Assembly: GCF_002090135.1 (NCBI RefSeq)
Contig: NZ_BBRL01000004.1
Span: forward strand, 124,001 to 188,000
Direction: 5' to 3'
Source of the DNA: Demequina sp. NBRC 110055
GTDB taxonomy: Bacteria; Actinomycetota; Actinomycetes; Actinomycetales; Demequinaceae
DNA length: 64,000 nt
Under the pieces are notes generated by a model that was not told the origin of the DNA, did not search any database, and was given only the letters and a program-made list of their open reading frames with translations. Made by a program: the position numbers and the translations under genes. Shown here in pieces: positions 50,299-58,459 of this stretch (position 1 is the first letter of the stretch; every line of letters begins with the position of its first letter).

Positions 50299-50318
50299 GC
50301 GCTCGGCCTTCCGAGCGC
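50299..50318 (+). terminator. Candidate attenuator hairpin in the cys leader
   Basis: GCGCTCGG-CCTT-CCGAGCGC, an 8-bp perfect stem 33 bases after the leader-peptide stop and 59 before the sulfite reductase start. No U tract follows, so it could instead sequester the region or act in a Rho-linked way. Confidence 0.5.
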
Positions 50319-50376
50319 TAACCAGTCGCGCTCGACAAGGCCTCGCTCCCAGAACCTGACGAGTCGAGGAGTCTCG

Positions 50377-52158
50377 GTGACCGACACCGACACCACCAAG
50401 CCTGCATCCGATGCTGCCGCCGCCGAGGCGGAGGAGCGCCGGCGCCACCGCGAAGAGGCGCGCCTCATCCGCACCCGCGAGGCCGCCGCGCGCAAGAACA
50501 CCGCCTCGAAGGACGGCCAGTGGGCCGCGGGCGACCGCACACCGCTGAACCCCAACGAGGAGATGAAGGCTGCGGGCGACCCGCTCGAGGTGCGCGGGCG
50601 CATCGAGTCGATGTACTCCAAGTGGGGCTTCTGGTCCATCCCGCCGGGCGACCTGCGCGGCCGCTTCCGCTGGTGGGGCCTGTACACGCAGCGTCGCCAG
50701 GGCATCGACGGCGGCAAGACCGCCATCCTCGAGCCGCACGAGCTCGACGACGAGTTCTTCATGCTGCGCGTGCGCTCGGACGGCGGCCAGCTGTCCGTCG
50801 CGCAGGCCCGCACGATCGGCACCATCTCCGAGACGATGGCGCGCGACACCGCGGACGTGTCGGACCGCCAGAACATCCAGCTCCACTGGATCCGCATCGA
50901 GGACGTTCCCGAGATCTTCCGCCGCGTCGAAGAGGTCGGGCTGATGTGCGCCGAGGCGTGTGGCGACGTCCCGCGCGTCATCCTGGGCTCCCCCGTGGCG
51001 GGCGTCGCCGAGGACGAGCTCATCGACCCCACGCCGCAGATCCGCGACATCATGGATCGCTACATTGGCTCCCCCGAGTTCTCGAACCTGCCGCGTAAGT
51101 TCAAGACGGCGTTCACCGGGCAGCCGATCCCCGACATCCTGCACGAGGTGCAGGACATCGCCTTCTGCGCGGTCGAGCACCCCGAGCTAGGCGTGGGCTA
51201 TGACCTGTGGGTGGGCGGCGGCCTATCCGTCAACCCCATGCTGGGCCACCGTCTGGGCGTCTTCGTCAAGCCCGAGATCGCCCACGAGGTGTGGAAGGGC
51301 GTCGCCTCGATCTTCCGTGATCACGGCTACCGCCGCCTGCGCACGCGCGCCCGCCTCAAGTTCGTCCTGAAGGCCTGGGGTCCCGAGAAGTTCCTGCAGG
51401 TGCTGCAGGACGACTACCTCGGCTACGAGCTGCCGAAGGGCCCCGCCCCCAAGCTCGCTCAGCGCGGCGACCGCGGCGACCACGTGGGCATCCACCGTCA
51501 GAAGGACGGCAACTACTACGTGGGCGTCGCCCCGGTGGCCGGTCGCGTCTCCGGCGCGAAGCTCAACGCCATCGCGGACATCGCCGAGGCGGCCGGCTCG
51601 AACCGCATCCGCCTCACGCCGTTGCAGAAGATCCTGGTGCTCGACGTGCCCGAGGACAAGGTCAACGACGTCGTCAACGGCCTGCGCGCGCTCGAGCTCG
51701 AGTCCGACCCCGGCGAGTTCCACCGCAACGTCATCGCCTGCACGGGAATCGAGTACTGCAAGCTCGCGATCGTCGAGACCAAGGCGACGGCGCGCGAGGT
51801 GGTGAAGGTCTTGGACGAAAAGTTCCCCGACCTCGACAACCCCATCACCGTGCACGTCAACGGCTGCCCCAACTCGTGCGCGCGGGTGCAGATCGCGGAC
51901 ATCGGCTTCAAGGGCCAGCTCGTGCTGGACGAGGAGTCGGGCGAGCAGGTCCCCGGCTTCCAGGTCCACCTGGGAGGCCGCCTGGGCCGCGGCGACGACA
52001 ACGACTTTGGACGCAAGATCCGCGCCCACAAGGTCACCGAGAAGGGCATGCCCGAATATGTGGAGCGGGTCACCACGAACTACCTCGCCGACCGCGTGAG
52101 CGCCGACGAGACGTTCGCGGACTGGGCCTTCCGTGCCGAGGAGGAACTGATCAAATGA
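50377..52158 (+). CDS. Ferredoxin-dependent sulfite reductase
   Basis: 593 aa, NirA/SirA group: a six-electron reduction of sulfite to sulfide using siroheme and a 4Fe-4S cluster. Cluster ligands Cys455, Cys461, Cys497 and Cys501 (CTGIEYC and NGCPNSC) are all present. The two nitrite/sulfite reductase half-domains are recognisable, and DVSDRQNIQLHW is family-typical. The first 45 residues are charged and probably disordered. GTG start with GAGGAG. It overlaps the reductase gene cysH by four bases. A nitrite role cannot be excluded, but the cysH partner argues for sulfite. Confidence 0.93.
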   Translation: MTDTDTTKPASDAAAAEAEERRRHREEARLIRTREAAARKNTASKDGQWAAGDRTPLNPNEEMKAAGDPLEVRGRIESMYSKWGFWSIPPGDLRGRFRWWGLYTQRRQGIDGGKTAILEPHELDDEFFMLRVRSDGGQLSVAQARTIGTISETMARDTADVSDRQNIQLHWIRIEDVPEIFRRVEEVGLMCAEACGDVPRVILGSPVAGVAEDELIDPTPQIRDIMDRYIGSPEFSNLPRKFKTAFTGQPIPDILHEVQDIAFCAVEHPELGVGYDLWVGGGLSVNPMLGHRLGVFVKPEIAHEVWKGVASIFRDHGYRRLRTRARLKFVLKAWGPEKFLQVLQDDYLGYELPKGPAPKLAQRGDRGDHVGIHRQKDGNYYVGVAPVAGRVSGAKLNAIADIAEAAGSNRIRLTPLQKILVLDVPEDKVNDVVNGLRALELESDPGEFHRNVIACTGIEYCKLAIVETKATAREVVKVLDEKFPDLDNPITVHVNGCPNSCARVQIADIGFKGQLVLDEESGEQVPGFQVHLGGRLGRGDDNDFGRKIRAHKVTEKGMPEYVERVTTNYLADRVSADETFADWAFRAEEELIK

Positions 52159-52886
52159 CCACGATCCTGCCTGGGGCCGCCATGCTGACCCTCCTCAACC
52201 CCAAGGAGTGGAACGCCGAGACGTGTGCGGAGGTCAATGCCCGGCTCGAGCACGCCTCCGCGGGCCACATCGCCGACTGGGCGGTGGCGACGTTCGGCCA
52301 GGATCTGGTGGTCGCCGGCTCCATGCAGGACACGATCCTCCCGCACCTGTTCGGGACCCGGCTCGAGGGCGTGGACGTCCTGTTCCTCGAGACGGGCTAC
52401 CACTTTGCCGAGACGCTCGCGACGCGCGACGCCGCCGCGGCAGCGTTCCCGATCACCATCGTGAACGCCGAGCCGGAGCTCTCGGTTGCCGAGCAGGACG
52501 CCCAGTACGGCAAGGACCTCTTCGCTCGCGACCCCAACCTGTGCTGCCAGATGCGCAAGGTCGAGCCGCTCAAGCGGGCTCTCGGCAACTACCGCGCGTG
52601 GGTCACGGGCGCCCGCCGCGTTGACGCGATCACCCGCTCCGAGATGCCGGTGGTCTCCTGGGACGCCAAGCACGGCCTGGTCAAGATCAACCCCCTTGCC
52701 CTGTGGGACGACCAGTCCGTCGAGGACTACCAGGCCACGCACGATCTCCCCCGCAACCCGCTCACCTCCCAGGGCTACCCCAGCATCGGCTGCGCGCCCT
52801 GCACCCAAAAGGTCGCCCCCGGAGCGGACCCGCGTTCGGGCCGCTGGGCGGGCCAGGGCAAGACGGAGTGCGGCATTCACGTGTAG
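52155..52886 (+). CDS. cysH: Adenylyl-sulfate (APS/PAPS) reductase
   Basis: 243 aa, makes sulfite from activated sulfate. The 4Fe-4S ligands of the APS-type enzyme are present (Cys130, Cys131, Cys213, Cys216), along with the C-terminal catalytic Cys239 in KTECGIH. It therefore probably uses APS with thioredoxin, as in other actinobacteria. Its product feeds the overlapping upstream sulfite reductase. Sulfate adenylyltransferase genes are not in the window. Confidence 0.94.
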   Translation: MTTILPGAAMLTLLNPKEWNAETCAEVNARLEHASAGHIADWAVATFGQDLVVAGSMQDTILPHLFGTRLEGVDVLFLETGYHFAETLATRDAAAAAFPITIVNAEPELSVAEQDAQYGKDLFARDPNLCCQMRKVEPLKRALGNYRAWVTGARRVDAITRSEMPVVSWDAKHGLVKINPLALWDDQSVEDYQATHDLPRNPLTSQGYPSIGCAPCTQKVAPGADPRSGRWAGQGKTECGIHV

Positions 52887-52947
52887 CCGACCACGACATC
52901 GGCCGTCGGGATGTCGATGTGTGGCCGATGCCATAGACGTCGAGGGA

Positions 52948-52975
52948 GCCTCGGTAGCGGTAGCGCTACCGAGGC
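52948..52975 (+). terminator. Terminator of the sulfite reductase-cysH operon
   Basis: GCCTCGGTAGCG / CGCTACCGAGGC, a 12-bp perfect stem with a GTAG loop. Between it and the cysH stop are two opposed partial copies of the GGCCGATGCC motif. The remaining 210 bases up to the glucan locus show short repeats of TGACG and CGAGAC/GTCTCG but no clear promoter. Confidence 0.9.
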
Positions 52976-53187
52976 TTCCGTGCGTAAGGGCGCCTTGTCG
53001 TGAGACTCGTGTCACACGTTGTTTACGCGGAATGTCTGGTTCGTCACATTGACGCGTCGTACGCTGACGACGAGACCTCCGCGTCTCGTGGCACTCAGGG
53101 CAGGCGGCCATGCCGTCCCATCGCCGACGGCGTCGAACCGCATTCGTGCATCTGAACAGCACTTCACGCCGTACACCGGAGGCCGTG

Positions 53188-54912
53188 ATGTCCTCGATGT
53201 CGACCAGCCGCGACGCCGCTACCCGGCAACGCCTCGCGGGCCAGTCCCCCGTCATGATCCTCATCGTGCTCGTCAGCACCATCGGGATCCTCGTCTACTC
53301 CCTGTTTTTGCTCGATCCCGCCCATCGTGGCGACATGATCCCGTGGCTCATGGTCATCGCTGCAGAGTCGGTCTTGGTGTTCCACGCGCTCCTCGCGATG
53401 TGGACCATCCTGTCCGGCGGTCAGGACCCCAGGTCCTTCGCCTACCACCACACGCGGGACACCCTTTACGGCCCCTCACCCGAGGGCGATCCGCGCCAGT
53501 GGCCCCTCATCGTGGCCGGTCGGCGGCTGACCGTCGACGTGTTCATCACGGTCTACGGCGAGGACGTGGACGTGATCCGACGCACGGCTGAGGCCGCGAT
53601 CGCTATCCGCGGCCGCCACCGCACCTGGATTCTGGACGACGGCCGCTCGGATGAGGTGCGAGACATGGCCGCCCAGATCGGCGCACGTTACGTGCGCAGG
53701 CTGAGTTCGGGGGGCGCCAAGGCCGGCAACGTCAACCATGCGCTCACGATCGCCAAGGGCGACTGTTTCGCGATCTTCGACGCCGACTTTGTGCCCGATC
53801 CCGCCTTTCTCGAGGAGACCGTGCCGTTCATGGTGGACGAGCAGGTCGCGTTCGTGCAGACGCCCCAGGCGTACGGCAATCTGCACACGACCGTCGCCCG
53901 CGGCGCGGCCTACATGCAGGCCGTCTTCTACCGCTTCATCCAGCCCGGCCGCAATCGCTTCAACGCGGCCTTCTGCGTGGGCACCAACGTGCTCTTCAGG
54001 CGCGAGGCCATCGACGATGTGGGCGGCATCTGCACGGACTCCAAGTCCGAGGACGTGTGGACCAGCCTCCACCTCCACGAACGGGGCTGGCGTTCGGTAT
54101 TCATCCCCGAGGTGCTCGCGGTTGGCGAGGCGCCGGAGACCATCGAGGCCTACTCGAAGCAGCAACTGCGGTGGGCCACCGGCGGGTTCGAGATCCTCCT
54201 CACCCACTTGCCGCTCGCCAGCCGCAAGCTCACCGTCGATCAGCGGGTGCAGTACTTCGTCACGGCGACGTTCTACCTCACCGGGATCTGCCCCCTCCTC
54301 CTCATCCTCGTGCCGCCGCTCGAGATCTACTTCGACCTCAGGCCCATGAACCTCTCCATCACCGTGGTGACCTGGTTCCTGTACTACGCGGGGTTCTACC
54401 TCATGCAGGTGTTGCTGGCCTGGTACACCCTGGGGTCGTTCCGCTGGGAGACCCTCACCCTCGCGACCGTCTCCTTCCCGATCTACACCAAGGCGTTCGT
54501 GAACGCCTTCACGGGACGCGACGTGGGATGGCAGTCGACCGGCACGGCCAAGGGCCACTCGCCCTACAACTTCGTCATCCCGCAGATCCTGTTCTTCCTG
54601 TTCCTGGCCCTCACGTCGGCGGTCGCCGTCTGGCGTGACGTCGACAACGGCGTGTTTACCCTCGCGACCGCCTGGAACGTCACCAACACCGTGATTCTCG
54701 GCGCCTTCGTGTGGACCGCCCACCGGGAGGCGCGCGCCCTGCGACGAGGTCCGACCGCCGTCCCCGCGCCCGTGCCCGCGCCAGCCACCCGGCACGCGGC
54801 CGAGCCGCGCATCGTCGTCGCCCGTCCGCCCGCTGCCATCGCGGCCCGCGTCGAGCCGCAGCGGGAACCCGCGCCGCCGCGACGCACCCGTCGAAAGGAG
54901 CTCGTGCCATGA
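53188..54912 (+). CDS. Cellulose/curdlan synthase-like GT2 glycosyltransferase, copy 1
   Basis: 574 aa processive membrane transferase. Two N-terminal spans (about 21-42 and 50-74) are followed by the cytoplasmic GT2 domain with the full catalytic set: Asp150/151 (ILDDGRSD), D-A-D 198-200, S-E-D 287-289, and QQLRW 325-329. Five more spans or interface helices follow at about 353-510. The C-terminal 60 residues are Pro/Arg-rich. No PilZ domain and no BcsB partner, so cyclic-di-GMP-controlled cellulose is unlikely. The GH81 gene downstream points to beta-1,3-glucan. ATG 53188 with GGAGG. Overlaps the next gene (ATGA). Confidence 0.9.
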   Translation: MSSMSTSRDAATRQRLAGQSPVMILIVLVSTIGILVYSLFLLDPAHRGDMIPWLMVIAAESVLVFHALLAMWTILSGGQDPRSFAYHHTRDTLYGPSPEGDPRQWPLIVAGRRLTVDVFITVYGEDVDVIRRTAEAAIAIRGRHRTWILDDGRSDEVRDMAAQIGARYVRRLSSGGAKAGNVNHALTIAKGDCFAIFDADFVPDPAFLEETVPFMVDEQVAFVQTPQAYGNLHTTVARGAAYMQAVFYRFIQPGRNRFNAAFCVGTNVLFRREAIDDVGGICTDSKSEDVWTSLHLHERGWRSVFIPEVLAVGEAPETIEAYSKQQLRWATGGFEILLTHLPLASRKLTVDQRVQYFVTATFYLTGICPLLLILVPPLEIYFDLRPMNLSITVVTWFLYYAGFYLMQVLLAWYTLGSFRWETLTLATVSFPIYTKAFVNAFTGRDVGWQSTGTAKGHSPYNFVIPQILFFLFLALTSAVAVWRDVDNGVFTLATAWNVTNTVILGAFVWTAHREARALRRGPTAVPAPVPAPATRHAAEPRIVVARPPAAIAARVEPQREPAPPRRTRRKELVP

Positions 54913-55634
54913 CCTGGGCCAATCGCTTCAAGTTGCTGGTAGGCATCCTCGCGGTGCTGATCGTCGTGGCCGCGGCCACCCTCCTGTTCAACCAACGGCG
55001 CACCGAGGTCGCCAGCACGTCGGGCGCGATCAACGCCGCAGAACTCGCCGTCGGCACCGACTACGGAGGCATCGTCACCGAGTCCTACGTGGACCGCGGC
55101 GACCGCGTCGACGCCGGCGACGAGCTGTTCCTCGTCACGAGCCTGAGGCTCGAGCAGGACGTCTCCACAGGCGTGGTCTCCGCCGCGAGCGCGGACATCC
55201 AGGAGGACGGCAGCGTGCTCCTGCGCGCCGGCACCCACGGCGTGGTCTCCGCCATCGACATCACCGAGGGCTCGTACGCGGGGCCCGGCTCCGTCCTCGC
55301 GACCATCGATGAGGCGGGCACCCTGTTCGCCGACCTTGAGTTCGTGCTCACCCCGCGCGACTTCGGGCTCGTCGAGCCTGGCGCCGTGGTGGAACTGCGC
55401 CTGCCCGACGAACGGGTCCTGGCCGGCACCGTCACCGACATGACCGTGGAAACCATCGACGGTGCGGCACACGTCAGCATGCGCGTGGACTCCGACGCGC
55501 TGGACGCCGAACCCGGGGGACTGATCCAGGCGGGCACCCCCCTCGAAGCGACGCTGCATCTCCGTGACGACGGCCCGCTGGCGGGTGTCGAGGACGCCGT
55601 ACGGGACTTCGCCGACCGCATCGGCCTGCTGTAG
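54909..55634 (+). CDS. HlyD-like membrane-anchored partner protein, copy 1
   Basis: 241 aa. A single N-terminal span (about 8-27) is followed by a biotinyl-lipoyl/HlyD-like extracytoplasmic domain (VGTDYGGIVTESYVDRGDRV and GTHGVVSAIDITEGSYAGPG), with no long coiled coil. Gram-positive cells have no outer membrane, so I infer that it forms a ring or guide for the nascent glucan, as HlyD-like Alg44 domains do in alginate secretion. It starts MTWANR like copy 2 and ends with a similar DDGPLAGV segment. AAGGAG upstream; overlaps the GT gene. Confidence 0.8.
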   Translation: MTWANRFKLLVGILAVLIVVAAATLLFNQRRTEVASTSGAINAAELAVGTDYGGIVTESYVDRGDRVDAGDELFLVTSLRLEQDVSTGVVSAASADIQEDGSVLLRAGTHGVVSAIDITEGSYAGPGSVLATIDEAGTLFADLEFVLTPRDFGLVEPGAVVELRLPDERVLAGTVTDMTVETIDGAAHVSMRVDSDALDAEPGGLIQAGTPLEATLHLRDDGPLAGVEDAVRDFADRIGLL

Positions 55635-55712
55635 GAATCCGCGTCCGTGGCGGGCGAATCTGAGAGAGTGCCGCTCGACTCTGTGAACGGGCGGTGCCTA
55701 CGTTGGCCAGAC

Positions 55713-55729
55713 CGGAAGGACCGTCCTTC
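55713..55729 (+). promoter_or_regulatory. Palindrome between the two glucan modules
   Basis: GGAAGGAC-C-GTCCTTCC, a perfect 17-base palindrome with a one-base centre, better suited to a dimeric DNA-binding protein than to an RNA hairpin. A TACGTT -10-like box begins 16 bases upstream (55697-55702), making an internal promoter with operator plausible. The 240-base gap holds no other feature I can support. Confidence 0.4.
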
Positions 55730-55874
55730 CCGACCCGCGCAGGGCGCCTCCACGCGCCACCGCCGACGTTGTCGACAGTGCCCCAGGCACGGACCGTCCG
55801 GCCTGTCGCGCTTCCCCCTCCCGCCCCGTGGCGGCCGCGTCCCCGCATGCCGCACGTGACCAAGGAGAGCACTG

Positions 55875-57641
55875 ATGTCCGCACCCACGTCCCCCTTTGC
55901 CCCCGCGCCTGCACGGCGCTCCCTGCCCGATATCGAACCGGGCACGACCCCCAGCCCCCTCATGTTCCTCACCGTGGGCGCCGCCGCGATCGGCACCCTC
56001 GCCTACGCGGCGTTCCTTCTCAACCCCGCCCACCGGGGTGATTGGCTTCCCTACGGCATGGTCCTCGTGGCCGAGTTCGTTCTCGTCGCCCAGGCCTTTG
56101 TCGCGATGTGGACCATCCTGTCCGGCGGCCACAACCCCCGCGACTTCGCGTATTACCACGCGAAGGACCACCTCTATGGTCCCGACGGCGCTGTCGACGG
56201 CGACCCCCGCGAGCGCCGGCTCCATGTGGACGGCCGCCCCGTCGACATCGACGTTCTCATCACCACGTGCGGCGAGGACCCCGAGGTGATCAGGCGTACC
56301 GTGCGCGCGGCGGTGAACATTCACGGCCTGCACCGCACCTGGGTACTCGACGATGGCCGGTCCGACGCCGTCCAGGCGCTCGCCGCCGAGGAGGGCGCCC
56401 GGTACGTGCGCCGCCTCACATCCGGAGGCGCCAAGGCGGGCAACGTCAATCACGCCCTCACCCTTGCCAAAGGCGACTTCTTTGTGATCCTCGACGCCGA
56501 CTTCGTCCCCCGCCCCCACCTCCTCGAGCAGTCCGTGCCGTTCTTTCACGACCCTCGGCTCGCCTTTGTCCAGTCGCCGCAGAGCTACGACAACCTCCGC
56601 ACCCCCATCGCGCGTGGCGCGGGCTACATGCAGGCGGTTTTCTACCGTTTCATCCAGCCGGGACGCAATCGCTACAACGCCGCCTTCTGCGTGGGCACCA
56701 ACGTCATCTTCCGGCGCGCGGCGATCGATGACATCGACGGGATGTCCACGGACTCGAAGTCGGAGGACGTGTGGACGTCCCTGCGTTTGCACGAAGCCGG
56801 CTGGCGATCGCTGTTCATCCCCGACGTCCTCGCCGTGGGCGAGGCGCCCGAGACCATCGAGGCCTACTCGAAGCAGCAGTTGCGTTGGGCCACCGGTGGC
56901 TTCGAAATCCTCCTCACCCGCAACCCGCTGAGCCGCCGCGTGCGCCTCACCGGGGAGCAACGCCTGCAGTACCTCGTGACGGCGACGTTCTACCTCACCG
57001 GCATCGCGCCCCTGATCCTGTTGCTGTTGCCACCCCTCGAGATCTACCTCGACCTGCGGCCGGTGACCATCACCACCACCGTGCTCACCTGGTTCCTGTA
57101 CTACGCGGGCTTCTACGTGATGCAGATCCTGTTCGCCTGGTACACGATGGGCTCCTTCCGATGGGAAACCCTGACGCTTGCCGCTGTCTCCTTCCCGATC
57201 TACGTCAAGGCCTTCATGAACGCCCTGCGTCGCAAGGATGTGGGCTGGCAGGCAACGGGTACCGCGCGCTCCAGCTCGCCCTACAACTACGTCGTGCCGC
57301 AGATGCTGTTCTTCGTGTTTCTGCTGCTGACGTCGGCGGTGGGTGTCCTGCGCGACATCGAGGACGGCGGCGTGTCCCTCGCGACGGCCTGGTGCGTCAC
57401 GAACACCCTGATCCTCGCGACGTTCCTGCGCGCCGCGCGGCGCGAGGCCCGCGGCGTGGGTGCCGATGCCCCTGCCGCTGCGATGACGCACGGCACCGAG
57501 CCCGTCCGGACGGTCGTCGCCCGGCCCGCTGAGCCCCACCACACCGGTGAACCCGCCCTCGCACGGGCGGCGTCACCGTGGACCCCCGCACCCGCAACGA
57601 CCACCCATACCGGACGAATTACCTGGAGGGAGCTGTCATGA
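55875..57641 (+). CDS. Cellulose/curdlan synthase-like GT2 glycosyltransferase, copy 2
   Basis: 588 aa, about two-thirds identical by eye to copy 1 and colinear with it. It has two N-terminal spans (about 28-50 and 58-82), catalytic Asp159/160, D-A-D 207-209, S-E-D in SKSEDVWTS, QQLRW in SKQQLRWATGG, and the same C-terminal span block. Active-site residues are intact, so it is not a decayed duplicate. The two enzymes may pair as a heterodimer, differ in product, or be expressed under different conditions. GGAGAG before the ATG. Overlaps the following HlyD-like gene. Confidence 0.9.
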   Translation: MSAPTSPFAPAPARRSLPDIEPGTTPSPLMFLTVGAAAIGTLAYAAFLLNPAHRGDWLPYGMVLVAEFVLVAQAFVAMWTILSGGHNPRDFAYYHAKDHLYGPDGAVDGDPRERRLHVDGRPVDIDVLITTCGEDPEVIRRTVRAAVNIHGLHRTWVLDDGRSDAVQALAAEEGARYVRRLTSGGAKAGNVNHALTLAKGDFFVILDADFVPRPHLLEQSVPFFHDPRLAFVQSPQSYDNLRTPIARGAGYMQAVFYRFIQPGRNRYNAAFCVGTNVIFRRAAIDDIDGMSTDSKSEDVWTSLRLHEAGWRSLFIPDVLAVGEAPETIEAYSKQQLRWATGGFEILLTRNPLSRRVRLTGEQRLQYLVTATFYLTGIAPLILLLLPPLEIYLDLRPVTITTTVLTWFLYYAGFYVMQILFAWYTMGSFRWETLTLAAVSFPIYVKAFMNALRRKDVGWQATGTARSSSPYNYVVPQMLFFVFLLLTSAVGVLRDIEDGGVSLATAWCVTNTLILATFLRAARREARGVGADAPAAAMTHGTEPVRTVVARPAEPHHTGEPALARAASPWTPAPATTTHTGRITWRELS

Positions 57642-58459
57642 CCTGGGCCAATCGCATCCGCTTCACGCTGGGACTGATCGTCGTCGTGGCGATCGTCGCG
57701 GCCCTTACCTTCGTGTACACCGAGCGCGAGTCAAGCGCCATGTCCGAGACGGCCACGTTCACGGCGACCGACCTGCCCATGGGCACCGACTATGGGGGGC
57801 GAGTCACCGCAACCATGGTCGAGGTTGGCGACACCGTCGTGGAGGGCGACCCCCTTCTCACTCTGGAGAGCCAAGACCGCGAGGACGAGCTTCAGCAGGC
57901 GGCCGATGCCGCGGAGACGGCCGCCGACCGTGCGGCGGAGGTCGCCTCCGGTCACGGCGCCACCGTCGCCGACAAGAACGAAGCCGACGAGCTGGCCGAT
58001 GAGGCCGCCGAGGCCGCCGAGCTGGTCGACGACTCGTGGACGGTGACCGCCTCCGCGAGTGGCACCGTCGCTCAGCTTCCCGTGGGTCAGGGCGGCTACA
58101 TCCCCGCAGGCGGCGCCGTGGCGACCGTCTACGAGGAGGGATCTCTCGGCGTGGAGGCGGAGCTCACCCTCAGCCCGCGCGACTACGACCGCCTCGAGGA
58201 CGGCGCGGCCGCCACCATCCAACTGCCGGACCGCTCCGAGTTCACGGGAGAGGTCCACACCGTCGAGGCGACCACCGAGGACGGCAAGGCCCGTGCGGTG
58301 GTGACCGTGGCATCGGCCGCCTTGGACGATAGCGAGCCCACCGGACTCACCGCGCCAGGCACCCCGCTCGTCACGACCGTCGACCTTCGCGACGATGGTC
58401 CGCTGGCCGGTCTGCGTGACGCGGCGATGAACTTCCTTGCACGGATGGGGCTCACATGA
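57638..58459 (+). CDS. HlyD-like membrane-anchored partner protein, copy 2
   Basis: 273 aa. It has a span at about 8-27, then half a lipoyl-like motif (MGTDYGGRVTATMVEVGDTV). An Ala/Glu-rich helix of about 50 residues (86-140), absent from copy 1, looks like a short coiled coil. The second lipoyl half (ASGTVAQLPVGQGGYIPAGG) and a beta domain follow. The gain or loss of the helical hairpin is the main difference between the two partners and could set assembly depth or specificity. It overlaps both its neighbours by four bases. Confidence 0.82.
   Translation: MTWANRIRFTLGLIVVVAIVAALTFVYTERESSAMSETATFTATDLPMGTDYGGRVTATMVEVGDTVVEGDPLLTLESQDREDELQQAADAAETAADRAAEVASGHGATVADKNEADELADEAAEAAELVDDSWTVTASASGTVAQLPVGQGGYIPAGGAVATVYEEGSLGVEAELTLSPRDYDRLEDGAAATIQLPDRSEFTGEVHTVEATTEDGKARAVVTVASAALDDSEPTGLTAPGTPLVTTVDLRDDGPLAGLRDAAMNFLARMGLT

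Noticed and set aside
48318..51053. 911-codon minus-strand frame covering the PLD-like gene and the start of sulfite reductase
   Set aside because: It is antisense to two well-supported genes and partly out of frame with fprA; low-complexity composition and no recognisable domain.
53188..58459. Reading the GT2 locus as a cellulose (bcs) operon
   Set aside because: No PilZ domain, no BcsB-like gene, no GH8 cellulase; the hydrolase is GH81, specific for beta-1,3-glucan. Not fully excluded without a phylogeny.
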